Shown here: positions 1 through 9,971 of the stretch, in pieces
Position numbering within the stretch: the first letter of the stretch is position 1
Layout: the number at the start of each line of letters is the position of its first letter
Source: Orenia metallireducens
GTDB taxonomy: Bacteria; Bacillota; Halanaerobiia; Halobacteroidales; Halobacteroidaceae
Length of the DNA stretch: 39,113 bases
Assembly (NCBI RefSeq): GCF_001693735.1
Contig: NZ_LWDV01000009.1
Span: 806,086-845,198 of the forward strand
Direction of reading: 5' to 3'
Position numbers and translations under genes: made by a program
The notes under the pieces: model-generated
Told to the model about the DNA's origin: nothing
Seen by the model: the letters and a program-made list of their open reading frames with translations, nothing else
The model's database searches: none

Positions 1-13
1 ATAAATTATAACT

Positions 14-770
14 TGTTGAATAATTAATTTGAGTTAAACTTTTAAATTTCAGAAATACCCTTTTAATTTATCTATTCCAAGGAAAAATATTGGTTATAAT
101 GCCATTATCTTCATCAATTAATTTTTTACAACAACTATAAGTATTATCATACACATTGGCTGTAGTGATCTCAAAAGATAATTGAATAGAATCATTTGAA
201 CAAATTAGGTGCAACTTATATCCTTTGTAAAAACCTAATCTAGTTGATGGACCACTTTTAGCTTGTGAGTCATATTGAGAACTTCTTAAATCAGTACTAT
301 CAATAGAACATATTCTAGTATCAGGATTCAATAATAGAACAACCATCTTATATAATTTATCGAAATCTCTATTTTCAATTTTATTAAACCTAATGCAGAA
401 TCTTAAATGATCTGGAACCTTTGCTAAACCAATTATACTACGAGCTATAGGGTGGCTAGATAGTTTCCATTCTAATTCTCTTAAGCAATAGATTTTATTC
501 ATAACCATGTATAATTTAAACTTTATTATCTGTAAATCTGCGTATTTCTTAGGTCTACCACTTCTTGTTTCATCAGAAGATGAAACAGAGTGGTTATAAA
601 TAATACTTAATTTATCACAAAGTTTATTAAATGGGTTTTCTTTTAGTTCATCAAAGGGTATAATCATGTTAGTCGTCCTTTCTGGGATTTGTTTGTTTGC
701 ACTTACATGATACCAGAAACGGGCGACTTTTTCATTTTAACATTTGTGAAATTTGGTTATTCAACAGCCT
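14..770 (-). mobile_element. Internally deleted IS element (IS5/IS1182-like)
   Basis: The ends carry a perfect 10-bp inverted repeat, TGTTGAATAA at 14-23 and its complement at 757-766. The right end can be extended to about 770. Between them lies one transposase reading frame on the minus strand, too short for a full DDE transposase. Both ends survive while the C-terminal part of the gene is gone, which points to an internal deletion. Such an element could still be mobilised in trans by a full-length relative. I assign the family only loosely, from the transposase N-terminus and the TGTTGAA-type ends. Confidence 0.6.
68..667 (-). pseudogene. Truncated IS transposase (DDE type, N-terminal part)
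   Basis: This 199-residue product starts well, with an AAGGA site about 9 nt upstream of the ATG. It shows the N-terminal domain of DUF772-type transposases (GRPKKYADLQIIKFKLY near residue 38, then an HLRFCIRF segment near residue 88). A first catalytic aspartate is likely in CSIDSTDLRS near residue 121. After the TTANVYDNT segment, where the second acidic motif of the catalytic domain would begin, the frame runs into about 20 unrelated residues and stops. The third acidic residue and the usual last 100 or more residues are missing. It is therefore probably inactive, and it sits inside two surviving terminal repeats. Confidence 0.65.
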
Positions 771-825
771 AAAATCATTAAAATTTAACGCGTTGTGCTA
801 GTATGAGAACTGATACAATAGAGAG

Positions 826-1043
826 ATATTATCACACTTTTATAGTTAAAAATTAAGTTCAAAACCTCACACCTCACCCCTTAATCCCCCTACGAGTAAT
901 ACAGTTCAATTACTCTTCGTACACAACCAGTCTCTCCTTAACTAATAAGAGGGTAAACTTTTTCTCTTTTACTTTTCTCCCTTCTCCTAAGAGTAGGAGA
1001 AGGGTTGGGGATGAGGTGTGAAAATTGTCGCAATATACCCATA
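826..1043. repeat. Composite intergenic repeat, copy A
   Basis: This stretch is a near-identical inverted copy of 21619-21839. Its right end reads GTCGCAATATACCCAT and its left end includes CACTTTTATAGTTAAAAATT. The interior contains an outer inverted pair (CTCACACCTCACCCC against GGGGATGAGGTGTG), a perfect hairpin CCCTTCTCCTA-AGAG-TAGGAGAAGGG, and a hairpin of the CGAAG...CGTAGG family at 889-923. No open frame is credible here. It fills most of the gap between the IS remnant and the glgC terminator. Confidence 0.75.
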
Positions 1044-1112
1044 AAAATACACTATTGATATTTAAATTTAATTAACACAACCGGTAAATTTAATATAATT
1101 TAATATAAAATT

Positions 1113-1148
1113 AAAGGAGATATTGCTGATATTAGCAATATCTCCTTT
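1113..1148 (-). terminator. Terminator of the first glgC
   Basis: A perfect 15-bp stem (AAAGGAGATATTGCT and its complement) closes a 6-nt loop. It lies 13 nt after the glgC stop and is followed on the minus strand by a T-rich stretch. Confidence 0.8.
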
Positions 1149-1161
1149 ATAAAAAATTCTA

Positions 1162-2448
1162 TTATTTAACTACGTTTAACATATAAACCTCATCTTTAGT
1201 ATCATGTCTAACAGTACTACCACTTGAAACAATTTCATCTTGAAAATCATCGTGATTCACATAAGATAAAATCCTGCAATTACGTCCAATCTGAGTATTA
1301 GCTGGAATATGAGCCTTTTTAGCTATCACAGTTAAGCCATTTGTTAATAGATCTGATTTCTCTAAATTAGGAGTATAATCATTCCCAAACCCTATATGGC
1401 AATTTTCCCCAACAACTACATCCTTATCAACTATACATTTACATACTATCGAATCTTTTTTAACAATAGTATTGTTGAATATAATAGAATCTCTAACTAC
1501 TGCCCCTTCTTCAATTATCACTCCTGGAGAGATAACAGAGTTCTCTACCACCCCATTAATAATTGAACCATTGGAGATAAGGCTTGCAATTGCTCTACCT
1601 TTACTTCCAAACTTGACAGGTGGTTCCTCTTCAGTCCTTGTATGAATCCGCCAATTCTTATCATATAAATTCAGTTCTGGTAATGGATCTGTTAATGATA
1701 GATTTGTTTCCCAGAAGGATTTAAGAGTACCAACATCCTTCCAATAGCCTTTATATTCATAGGCAAATACATTGTTATTTTCAATCATCTCTGGAATAAT
1801 ATGATGACCAAAATCAGAATTCTCCTGATCACAGAAACTCTCTAATTTCTCAATTAATACATCTGCTGTAAAGACATAAATCCCCATTGAAGCTAAATTA
1901 CTAGGTGGATTTTCAGGCTTCTCTTTAAAATCTACAATCTGCATATTATTATTTGCTTCTAAAATTCCAAACTGATGGGCATCTTCCCAAGCAACCCTCT
2001 GAGTTGCAATAGTTAAATCTGCATTCTTTTCTGTATGAAATGATATCATTTCATCATAATTCATTTTATATACATGATCTCCAGAGAGAACAACTACATA
2101 TTTAGGATTATGCTTTTTAATGAAATTAATATTTTGGTAAACAGCATGTGCAGTACCTTGATACCAACCACCTTTTCTCCCAGTATAAGGCTGTAATATC
2201 GTTACTCCACCCATTCTGCGATCTAAGTCCCATGGTTTTCCTATGCCAATATGATCATTTAATGATAATGGTAAGTATTGTGTTAAAACTCCAATATCAT
2301 AGATTCCAGAATTGACACAATTACTTAAAGCAAAGTCTATTAATCTAAACTTACCTGCAAAAGGTACACTAGGCTTAGCTCTATTTTCTGATAAAATATC
2401 CAACCTTGTTCCTCTACCACCTGCTAATATTAATGCTAATGTCTTCAT
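1162..2448 (-). CDS. glgC: Glucose-1-phosphate adenylyltransferase, paralogue 1
   Basis: Makes ADP-glucose from ATP and glucose-1-phosphate, the committed step of bacterial glycogen synthesis in the cytoplasm. The 428-residue length is normal. The nucleotide-binding GGRGTRL lies at residues 10-16, followed by AKP at 24-26. The catalytic-Asp motif SGDHVYKM is near residue 125 and the sugar-phosphate-binding FKEKP near 175. The last 150 residues have the hexapeptide-like pattern of the left-handed beta-helix domain. All key motifs are intact, so this is not a degenerate GlgD-type subunit. The start is set by GGAGG 7 nt upstream of the ATG. A close paralogue lies upstream on the same strand, 827 bp away, with its own terminator, so the two are probably separate transcription units. 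Confidence 0.93.
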   Translation of the reverse strand: MKTLALILAGGRGTRLDILSENRAKPSVPFAGKFRLIDFALSNCVNSGIYDIGVLTQYLPLSLNDHIGIGKPWDLDRRMGGVTILQPYTGRKGGWYQGTAHAVYQNINFIKKHNPKYVVVLSGDHVYKMNYDEMISFHTEKNADLTIATQRVAWEDAHQFGILEANNNMQIVDFKEKPENPPSNLASMGIYVFTADVLIEKLESFCDQENSDFGHHIIPEMIENNNVFAYEYKGYWKDVGTLKSFWETNLSLTDPLPELNLYDKNWRIHTRTEEEPPVKFGSKGRAIASLISNGSIINGVVENSVISPGVIIEEGAVVRDSIIFNNTIVKKDSIVCKCIVDKDVVVGENCHIGFGNDYTPNLEKSDLLTNGLTVIAKKAHIPANTQIGRNCRILSYVNHDDFQDEIVSSGSTVRHDTKDEVYMLNVVK

Positions 2449-3059
2449 TATATTCCTCCTAATTATTTGTTTATAGATTATTTTCCAAATAACATCTTAT
2501 AATCTTATAAATATATATTAAGTTAATATTTCATATAAGATATTAATAATCTTCTCTTTAAAACTAGCTATAAATTTGCTATATATGAGCTAATACTATA
2601 TAATTTCTACACATTAATTCCTCCTTATATAAGAATTTATTTTTAAATAATATAAAACAAAAAAATAAAGATAAAGTTTAGATAGTCTTTAAACCCATCT
2701 TAAATCTCTACCTCTTTATATATAGCCAAAGCAATTGTATATATCATATATATTCTTCCTAATACATTTTATTCATAATTTATTGATTTTAATTTAAATA
2801 ATTTGTAATTACTTCTTATACTATAAGATAAGTGGAATTAATAATTTTCATATAGAAAATAAAAATAAAAACTTTTTTTGACACTGATTCCCGCTGATGA
2901 AGATCTGATTTAAAATCTTAATAATTTTTATTTTTTAATCCGTTTTTATCTGCGTAAATCTGCGTCTAAACCTTCTTTTTTATATTAACTTTAGTATGAA
3001 GAACTTTAATTCAATCTATATAATACAAAATTGATATAATTTAGAAGATATTGAACATT

Positions 3060-3130
3060 TGAGTAACTAGTCAGAAGTGATGAATAACCAGCAAGAATCT
3101 AATTTGCTAACTGTTACTCATCACTGCTGT
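3060..3130. repeat. GAGTAAC-type inverted-repeat module
   Basis: AGTGATGAATAACCAG near 3074 pairs with CTGTTACTCATCACT near 3110 to form a long hairpin with one mismatch. Similar modules lie at 16322-16396, 19088-19160 and 25012-25090, always between genes. Confidence 0.5.
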
Positions 3131-3200
3131 AATATAACTATTAATCATTAACTTATATTAAAATTTAAATAATACAATGGATTATAATTATATTCTTACA

Positions 3201-3235
3201 CAAAAAAGACCACTTTAACTTTAAAGCAGTCTTTT
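3201..3235 (-). terminator. Terminator of the second glgC
   Basis: On the minus strand AAAAGACTGCTTTA pairs with the matching arm across a short loop, and a run of six T follows. It lies about 40 nt after the stop codon. Confidence 0.75.
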
Positions 3236-3275
3236 CACAATTATCCCTATTAAATTTTTAAAAATCATTCTGCTA

Positions 3276-4568
3276 TTATCCAGTTTCAACTAAGGAGAGT
3301 TCTTCTTCCATTAATGGTTTAACAGTAGTACCACTTGCTATTGTTTTTTCATCTCCAAAGTCCTTTTCCTTAATATAAGGTAAAACTCTACAATTACGAC
3401 CTATTTTAGTCTTACTTGGAATAGCTGCACCTTTACCGATTACTGTTAGTCCTGTTTTATATAGTTTGGGCTTATCTACGTTAGCTGTTAGATCATTGCC
3501 AAACCCTATATGGGACTTCTCACCAACTACAACCCCTTTATCTATAACTGAGCTAAAGACAATTGAATCTGCTTTAATCCTAGTATTATTAAATATTATC
3601 GAATCCCTTACTACTGCACCTTCTTCAATATAGACTCCAGGTGATATTATCGAATTCTCTACAACACCATTAATGATAGACCCACTTGAAATTAAACTCT
3701 GCTTGGCACTACCTTTGGCTCCAAATTTTGCTGGTGGCTGTTCTGTACTTCTAGTATGAATCTTCCAATTATCATCATAAAGATTCAATTCTGGTACAGG
3801 AGCTGCTAAAGATAGATTGGTCTCCCAGAAAGATTGAATAGTTCCTACATCTCTCCAATATCCCTCAAATTCATAAGAAAATGTCTTAGAACTTTCAATT
3901 ATTGGTGGAATAATATGATGTCCAAAATCAGAATTCTCCTGATTACAGTGCTCTTCTAACATATCAATTAGAAGATCTGCATTAAATACATAAATCCCCA
4001 TTGAAGCTAGGTTATTTAATGGCTCCTCTGGTTTTTCTTTAAAGTCCATAATCTCTAAATTATCATCAGTCTCTAAGATTCCAAAGCGATTTGCCTCTTC
4101 CCAAGGTACTCTTTGGGCAGCAATAGTCAGTTCAGCACCCTTGTTACGATGATAATCTATCATCTGACTATAATCCATCTTATAAACATGATCTCCTGAT
4201 AAAATTAGTACATATTTAGGATTATTCTTCTTTATATAATTGATGTTTTGGCAGACTGCATGGGCTGTTCCTTGGTACCAACCATATTTCTTATCCTTTC
4301 CTGTATAAGGTTGTAGTAGACTAATACCACCTATCTTCCTGTCCAAATCCCAAGGTTTACCTATCCCAATATGGTCATGAAGGGACATAGGAAGATATTG
4401 GGTTAGTACACCTACGTTATAAATTCCCGAGTTTACACAGTTACTTAATGCAAAATCAATTAGTCTTAACTTTCCTGCAAAAGGCACACTAGGTTTAGCA
4501 CGATATTCTGTCAAAACATCTAATCGTGTTCCCCTACCGCCAGCTAAAATTAATGCTAAAGTTTCCAC
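3276..4568 (-). CDS. glgC: Glucose-1-phosphate adenylyltransferase, paralogue 2
   Basis: A second full-length ADP-glucose pyrophosphorylase (430 residues), with long identical blocks shared with its neighbour. It keeps [21 protein letters not shown] and DFKEKP, so catalysis is expected. It differs by a two-residue insertion near residue 93 (TGKDKKYGW) and in the C-terminal regulatory domain. The start is a GTG at 4566-4568 behind AGGAG. In many Firmicutes the enzyme pairs GlgC with a catalytically weak GlgD. Here both copies look active, so a mixed tetramer with two effector responses or simple duplication are both possible. No glgA, glgB or glgP is in view. Confidence 0.92.
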   Translation of the reverse strand: METLALILAGGRGTRLDVLTEYRAKPSVPFAGKLRLIDFALSNCVNSGIYNVGVLTQYLPMSLHDHIGIGKPWDLDRKIGGISLLQPYTGKDKKYGWYQGTAHAVCQNINYIKKNNPKYVLILSGDHVYKMDYSQMIDYHRNKGAELTIAAQRVPWEEANRFGILETDDNLEIMDFKEKPEEPLNNLASMGIYVFNADLLIDMLEEHCNQENSDFGHHIIPPIIESSKTFSYEFEGYWRDVGTIQSFWETNLSLAAPVPELNLYDDNWKIHTRSTEQPPAKFGAKGSAKQSLISSGSIINGVVENSIISPGVYIEEGAVVRDSIIFNNTRIKADSIVFSSVIDKGVVVGEKSHIGFGNDLTANVDKPKLYKTGLTVIGKGAAIPSKTKIGRNCRVLPYIKEKDFGDEKTIASGTTVKPLMEEELSLVETG

Positions 4569-5174
4569 ACTACCACTCCTAATTAAATTTTTATCGTTAA
4601 TATAACAATTACACCTTTATTTTGATCATAATCTGCTTCTATTATTACTATCTTATCAATATTATATTTAATTTGAATAAAGGTACAGTAAAGCTCTCTT
4701 CTCACCACTGTTTTATTCGATAAATTACCACAAAATCTAATTTATATAAGAAAATACGCTTGTATACCTTCTTTAAAAGCTTCAATATGTAGAAATAATA
4801 TAAACTGAACAATATAATTGACAGTTCAACTATGTTGTTATATGATATTAGTTGACTTATCAACCAAAGATGTGAACTATCCATATATAAAAGGTAGGAT
4901 GTAAATTACTTATCAATATCTGATTATTAAACTAATATAGTTTTATTCGATTAGAGATCTAGTAATTATTAGAATAGACAAGACAGTTCCTTTATTAATA
5001 AGTTTATATCAAACAAAGAAATCTTGAAAAATATATGGTATCTACGTGGCTGATAGAACCTTAAAAACCTAACATAAGAATTAACAACTGATTAATTTCA
5101 AATTTTTAAGGATAATAATAAAGATACGTTACAATTTAAGGTTTAAAATATAAAAATTTAAAGGAGGAATAAAT
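4569..5174. other. Divergent promoter region, no gene seen
   Basis: This 606-bp AT-rich stretch separates the minus-strand glgC from the plus-strand MATE gene, so it must contain both promoters. I see no strong hairpin, riboswitch motif or coding pattern. A 60-codon frame at 4702-4884 lacks a ribosome-binding site and has the skewed composition of chance AT-rich reading. Confidence 0.4.
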
Positions 5175-6551
5175 ATGGAAGAAAATAAATCAGACCGCTT
5201 AGGAACAGAGCCAATAGTACCTTTATTACTTAAATTATCTATACCATCAATTTTAGGGATGGCGATACAAGCATTATATAATGTAGTAGATAGTATCTAT
5301 ATTGGTAGAGTAAGCACTGAAGCTTTATCAGCACTCTCTCTAGCATTTCCAATACAGATGGTGCTAATAGCCATTGCTGTTGGTACTGGAGTGGGAACAA
5401 GCTCTTTAATCTCTAGATTATTAGGTGAAAAGAAGGAGCATCGTGCTAATAATGTAGCTGAACATGTTATCTTTGTTACAATTGTCTATGGAATTATAGC
5501 TGCTTTAGTAGGTTTCTTCTTTACTAAAGAAATTTTTACTATCTTCACCCAAGACCCTATACTACTTGAATTGGGTGTAGAATATACTAAAATTATCTTC
5601 ATCGGCTCTTTAGCAATGTTCTTCCCAATGATAGCTAATAATATCCTCCGTGGCGAAGGAAACACTATCATGCCAATGGTCACATTACTAATTGGTGCAA
5701 TCTTAAATATTATCTTAGATCCTTTCTTTATCTTTGGAATTGGAATATTTCCTGAATTGGGCGTAGCGGGAGCAGCCTATGCAACAGTTATCTCAAGAAT
5801 AATCAGTGGATTATTTATACTCTTTATCCTATTTAGTGATAAGAATCAGATTAAATTAAAATTAGAGGAGTTCCAATTTGATCTAAGTATTATCAAAGGA
5901 ATTTATCAAGTTGGTTTCCCTGCAATGATTATGCAACTATTAGCAAGTGTCATGATTGCAGGGGTTAATATGATTGTAGGGGGTTATAACTTAACAGCTA
6001 TTGCTGTTATGGGGGTCTACTTTAGATTACAGTCCTTTGTCTTTATGCCAGTCTTTGGTTTAAATCAAGGATTTATGCCGATAGTAGGATATAATTATGG
6101 TCATAACAATCCTCAAAGAATGAAAAAGACGATTAAATACTCTATCTTAATCGCTTTCTCTTTTACCACAGCAGGTCTTATAGTATTTCAATTGTTCCCT
6201 AAAGAGTTATTATTATTATTTAATAAAGATCAAGAGTTATTAAGTATTGGAGAGGTTGCATTAAGAAGAATCAGTTTGGCCTTTCCTATAATTGGTCCTG
6301 CTATTATCGGCTCCACTACCTTCCAAGCTATTGGAAAGGGATTTCCAAGTCTACTACTTTCATTCTTAAGGCAGATGATATTACTCTTACCGATTATGTA
6401 TATATTAGGTGAGTTGTTTGGCTTAGATGCACTATGGTTTTCCTTCCCAATCTCTGAATTAATAGCAACAATTCTAATGATATTCTGGTTAAAATCTACT
6501 TTAAAAGAGGTCTTTTCTAGGATGAGAAAGAGAAATTTAGCTATTAATTAA
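5175..6551 (+). CDS. MATE family efflux transporter
   Basis: A 458-residue polytopic membrane protein of normal length for the MATE family, which exports cationic drugs and metabolites in exchange for Na+ or H+. Family-typical stretches are LLKLSIPSILGMAIQALYNV near residue 18, VDSIYIGRV near 38, the NNILRGEGN segment near 155 and FGLNQGFMPIVGYNYG near 295, the last in the second half. Hydrophobicity fits two bundles of six helices. AAAGGAGG lies 8 nt upstream of the ATG. The gene stands alone: it faces away from glgC and ends in its own terminator overlapping the stop codon. The substrate cannot be read from sequence. Confidence 0.93.
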   Translation: MEENKSDRLGTEPIVPLLLKLSIPSILGMAIQALYNVVDSIYIGRVSTEALSALSLAFPIQMVLIAIAVGTGVGTSSLISRLLGEKKEHRANNVAEHVIFVTIVYGIIAALVGFFFTKEIFTIFTQDPILLELGVEYTKIIFIGSLAMFFPMIANNILRGEGNTIMPMVTLLIGAILNIILDPFFIFGIGIFPELGVAGAAYATVISRIISGLFILFILFSDKNQIKLKLEEFQFDLSIIKGIYQVGFPAMIMQLLASVMIAGVNMIVGGYNLTAIAVMGVYFRLQSFVFMPVFGLNQGFMPIVGYNYGHNNPQRMKKTIKYSILIAFSFTTAGLIVFQLFPKELLLLFNKDQELLSIGEVALRRISLAFPIIGPAIIGSTTFQAIGKGFPSLLLSFLRQMILLLPIMYILGELFGLDALWFSFPISELIATILMIFWLKSTLKEVFSRMRKRNLAIN

Positions 6552-6580
6552 AAGAATCCACTCATATGAGTGGATTCTTT
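6551..6580 (+). terminator. Terminator of the MATE gene
   Basis: AAAGAATCCACTCAT pairs perfectly with ATGAGTGGATTCTTT. It begins at the last base of the stop codon. Confidence 0.8.
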
Positions 6581-6691
6581 GTATTTCTAGATATTTAATT
6601 TTAAAATTATATTTATATAGAATTATGATGAATATAATTTATTTTAGAATTAAAATCTTTTTATTCTCCATCCTTCCTACTCTCATAATAC

Positions 6692-8851
6692 TTACCTTTT
6701 AAAACTCTCTGTATAAATGTTAACCTGATCACCATCATTTAAAGGCTCTATTAATTGTGCCTTCTTACCGTTTTTTTCAATAATTAGTTTACCACTTAAA
6801 GAAGTAGGAATCTTATAGTTGATATAATCTAATAGCTGATTCAACCTAATCCCTCCGCTTTGATATTCAATTACATCTCCAGTATTAATTACATCATCTA
6901 ATTGGGCAGGTTTGTTATTCTTTAGCAATTTATAATCTTTAGCAGGAACAGTTATTGGCTTATCATTAAAAATGATACTAAAAGTTGCTAAAGTAGCATC
7001 TTGATCTAATACATCCTCTATCTTCAACCTCTTTTCATTGTTTTCAATAAAGGTTAGCTCATCACCATCATCTATCTCCATATCTAAAGTTGCTGCTTGA
7101 CCATTTAACTCCAAGCGATAATTCTGATATCTATACTCCCGTTCTTCATCATTGAGTATATAGTTAATCCTACTCTTTTTTAGTTGAGCTACAGAGATAT
7201 CCATAATATCCTGTAATACATCTCCTACAGTCTGGACAATTGTATACTCTATCTTGTCACCATCAGCCAATTTACTATTTAAGTTAGCTCTTTTTCCATT
7301 TTTATAATAAATTCCTTCTATAATCTGCTTATCACCATTAATCAATATCTCTCTTTTTGGCAGATCAGCAACTACATCAGCTATTGTACCTTCTCCTGCT
7401 CTACCACTATCACCTAACTGAATCTCTAAGGAATCACCCTGCTTAATCTTACTATCAATACTGCCTTCTTCTCCATTAATAAATACCTTACCAGAAGTGC
7501 CCATAGTACCAGGTATCATCTTCAAGTTACCATTGACTTCTATTCCTAGGGCAAGTCCTGGAGTAGCCTTCAATGCTTTGATATCAAGCTCTGCTGCCAA
7601 TAAGGCATCAGAAACCTTAGGCTCAGTTAAGGTGAATAAATGTAAAGGATCTCCATTTAACTGAATATCTATAAAGTTTGCCCGACTTTTATTAACTTTA
7701 CAGCTCATAGCTATTCCAAAAGGGGTAATAGATTGTGTTCCAGAGATACCTTCAATTCTACCAGTTACCCCTTGAATCTCTTTACCATCTTTGACCCCTA
7801 CACGATTAATCGGTAACTCTAGCTGTTGGGCTAACTTCTCTTTTAATAATGGGGTCAAACTACCACCACCGATACAGATAACAGCCTGTGGCGCTCTGTT
7901 ATTTAACTTTAAGATAGCTTGAGCTATCAATTCAGCCAATTTATCAATCTTAGCCTCTATCATCTTGATAATACTTGCAGTAGAGATAGCAACAGTCTGG
8001 TCTAAAATATCCTTCATCTCTATCTCATCTTGAGAGGTCAACTCCCGTTTAATCCTTTCAGCAGTATGGTAATCTACCATATAATTCTCGCAAATGGCTT
8101 CAGTTATCTCATCACCAGCTACTGGAACCATATCATAACCAATAATAGCTCCATCTCTAGTAATAGCAATATCAGAAGTACCTGCTCCAATATCTACTAA
8201 GGCTAGATTAAAGTTATACATCTGTTGTGGAACAATAATATTAGCAGCAGCTATTGGCTCTAAGGTCAGATGATCCACCTCTAGATCAGCTTGTCTAATT
8301 ACAGTTAATAGAGAATCAACTACTATTCTAGGCAAGAAAGTAGCAATCAAATCAACCTCTATCACCTTTCCACTCTGACTAATTAAACTTCCAACCTTAA
8401 TTCCATCAAGTTTACTTTGTAATAAGGTATAACCAACAAAATGATAGCCACTTGCCTTATCCCTATCTTTACCTGCTGCCAACTTTTTTTGGGCATCCTG
8501 TACAGCAGCAAACTCTAACATCTTGACATCATCTAAATCGACCTCTCTCTTATTCTTAAACTCTATCTTATGGTGACCTGTCAAAGTCTTTAAAGCACGA
8601 CCTGCTGCTGCAATCCCTACCTTCTTTAATTTTATATTGGTCTTCTCCTCTAACCTCCTTTTAATCTCCTTTACTTGCTCTGCTACATCGGTTACATTAT
8701 GGATTTGACCATCTAACATCGACCTACTTTTATGTTCAATAACTTCAGAAGCTATTAACTCCAAACCATTCTCTGTTCCTTCCAGTACAGCTCCAACTAC
8801 CGTTCTCGTCCCTATATCTAAAGCAAAAATTACATCATCTCTCATCTCCAT
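6692..8851 (-). CDS. FtsA-like ATPase with repeated C-terminal modules
   Basis: A 719-residue cytoplasmic protein. Residues 1-390 have the actin/Hsp70-fold ATPase of the FtsA/PilM group: phosphate-1 loop ALDIGTRTVVG at 10-20, phosphate-2 loop LVDIGAGTSDIAI at 218-230 and adenosine motif ICIGGGSLTPL at 325-335. An FtsA-type 1C insert is likely at about 90-190. Ordinary FtsA is about 420 residues. Here residues 435-719 hold about five modules of the form NG..A.L...I.DGD.I (near 440-478, 505-536, 581-601, 628-662 and 691-713), reminiscent of beta-grasp folds. Its SD site lies within the end of the preceding secreted-protein gene, so the two are translationally linked. The family is often annotated as a cell-division protein, but no division genes are nearby and the role is unknown. 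Confidence 0.8.
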   Translation of the reverse strand: MEMRDDVIFALDIGTRTVVGAVLEGTENGLELIASEVIEHKSRSMLDGQIHNVTDVAEQVKEIKRRLEEKTNIKLKKVGIAAAGRALKTLTGHHKIEFKNKREVDLDDVKMLEFAAVQDAQKKLAAGKDRDKASGYHFVGYTLLQSKLDGIKVGSLISQSGKVIEVDLIATFLPRIVVDSLLTVIRQADLEVDHLTLEPIAAANIIVPQQMYNFNLALVDIGAGTSDIAITRDGAIIGYDMVPVAGDEITEAICENYMVDYHTAERIKRELTSQDEIEMKDILDQTVAISTASIIKMIEAKIDKLAELIAQAILKLNNRAPQAVICIGGGSLTPLLKEKLAQQLELPINRVGVKDGKEIQGVTGRIEGISGTQSITPFGIAMSCKVNKSRANFIDIQLNGDPLHLFTLTEPKVSDALLAAELDIKALKATPGLALGIEVNGNLKMIPGTMGTSGKVFINGEEGSIDSKIKQGDSLEIQLGDSGRAGEGTIADVVADLPKREILINGDKQIIEGIYYKNGKRANLNSKLADGDKIEYTIVQTVGDVLQDIMDISVAQLKKSRINYILNDEEREYRYQNYRLELNGQAATLDMEIDDGDELTFIENNEKRLKIEDVLDQDATLATFSIIFNDKPITVPAKDYKLLKNNKPAQLDDVINTGDVIEYQSGGIRLNQLLDYINYKIPTSLSGKLIIEKNGKKAQLIEPLNDGDQVNIYTESFKR

Positions 8852-8854
8852 AGA

Positions 8855-9316
8855 CTAGTCCTCCTTATCCTTCTTAACCTCATAATAGATAACCAACTGT
8901 GGCGTTATTGCAAAATAACTTCCCTCATATTTAAAATTTTTGACCTTATACTTTAGTTTCCACTTCTGTCTAGCTATCTCTCCATTAAAGTTATCGGTGC
9001 TAGCATAGCTACCAATTAGATTATTATTTAATAAAACTTTTTTATCTTGTTGATTAAAAAGATAAAACTTCAAGCCATTATAACGTTGATCACTTAAACT
9101 ACTAAAGGAATCCCACTTAACTTCAATACCTGTAATAACAGCTTTGGTAGGGAGTTTATACTCTGACAAATCCCAATAACCTTCTGTAGACCAACTCTTA
9201 GAATGATATACTATTAAATTAGCAGGCTTAGAATTACCAGCATTCAAACTACCACTAGCAAAAACTGAATTATTTATCAATAATAATAGAAAAATTACTA
9301 AGAGATACCTCTTCAT
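8855..9316 (-). CDS. Small secreted protein of unknown function
   Basis: A 153-residue protein with a clear signal peptide: MKR, then a leucine/isoleucine-rich core to about residue 17, and a likely signal peptidase site after VFA near 18-20. There is no lipobox cysteine. The mature part is about 130 residues, rich in aromatic residues and lysine, and probably beta-stranded. I recognise no family. GGAG lies 7 nt upstream of the ATG. It is the first gene of a two-gene unit and its stop codon is 3 nt from the start of the FtsA-like gene, so the two products probably serve one envelope-related process. Confidence 0.7.
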   Translation of the reverse strand: MKRYLLVIFLLLLINNSVFASGSLNAGNSKPANLIVYHSKSWSTEGYWDLSEYKLPTKAVITGIEVKWDSFSSLSDQRYNGLKFYLFNQQDKKVLLNNNLIGSYASTDNFNGEIARQKWKLKYKVKNFKYEGSYFAITPQLVIYYEVKKDKED

Positions 9317-9971
9317 CTTATCAACTCCAGATCTATTTAAATATATGTAAGTAAAGATAAAAATTTAGTTTAAGCCTAAGATTAATAAAGCAGAGCATCT
9401 ATTTTTTATTCTAGAAACTACTTATTCTCAATCTAGAACTTAATCTCAAAGTTAATTACTGATCTTATTAACTCTTATCAATATTAGGTGTAACTATATA
9501 TTTATTTAAACCTTTCTTGCTAAATTCCTGCTTTGTTCTCTTTGATTATTCTTTAATTAGTCTACAATAAATCATTATAATATTTAAGTAACAATATATA
9601 CTTGTCACTTCATGGGGATATGACGACACCAGTAAAACTAGCCAACTCACTTAGCAACCAAAATACTAACTATTATCATTAAGTAAATATTTTAATTAAA
9701 TTTCGATTAAAATCTAAATTCTAGTTCAATTTTTGCTTCGTTCAAACAGAAATTTTGTTTGGTTTTGTTTTAAAGACCTTAACCGTCAACTATAAACTGT
9801 ACACTGAAGTAAAAAGCGTCCCATCATCTCTAAATTGTATCACTTATATTAGCATAGGATAACAACTATACCTAAAACAAACTATGATTAAACTTTTGCG
9901 TATTTATCCAAAATATATTATAATGATAACATCTTTCAATTACAATTAATCCTAAAATAGGAGTGTGAATT
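9317..9971. other. 655-bp divergent gap with a repeat
   Basis: Contains the diverged repeat described at 9611-9835 and otherwise AT-rich DNA with no credible frame. Promoters for the secreted-protein gene (minus) and the CPBP-like gene (plus) must lie at its two ends. Confidence 0.45.
9611..9835. repeat. Diverged member of the TTAATGGGGATA repeat family
   Basis: The left end reads CATGGGGATATGACGACAC and the right end AAAAAGCGTCCCATCATCTC, matching the family ends loosely. The interior differs from the other copies and includes a short inverted pair around CAAACAGAAATTTTGTTTG (9744-9762). Confidence 0.4.

Larger units (their letters stand above)
2449..3275. other. 827-bp gap between the glgC paralogues
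   Basis: Very AT-rich with no credible gene. It contains a stretch at about 2880-2990 (CTGATTCCCGCTGATGAAG ... CTGCGTAAATCTGCGTC) that looks like a dispersed repeat, a GAGTAAC-type inverted-repeat module at 3060-3130, and the terminator of the upstream glgC at 3201-3235. The first 200 bases before glgC should hold its promoter, but I could not pick a convincing one. Confidence 0.5.

Noticed and set aside
4702-4884. 60-codon frame on the minus strand upstream of glgC
   Set aside because: No SD, composition skewed to Ile/Leu/Tyr as expected of AT-rich non-coding DNA, and it covers a promoter region.
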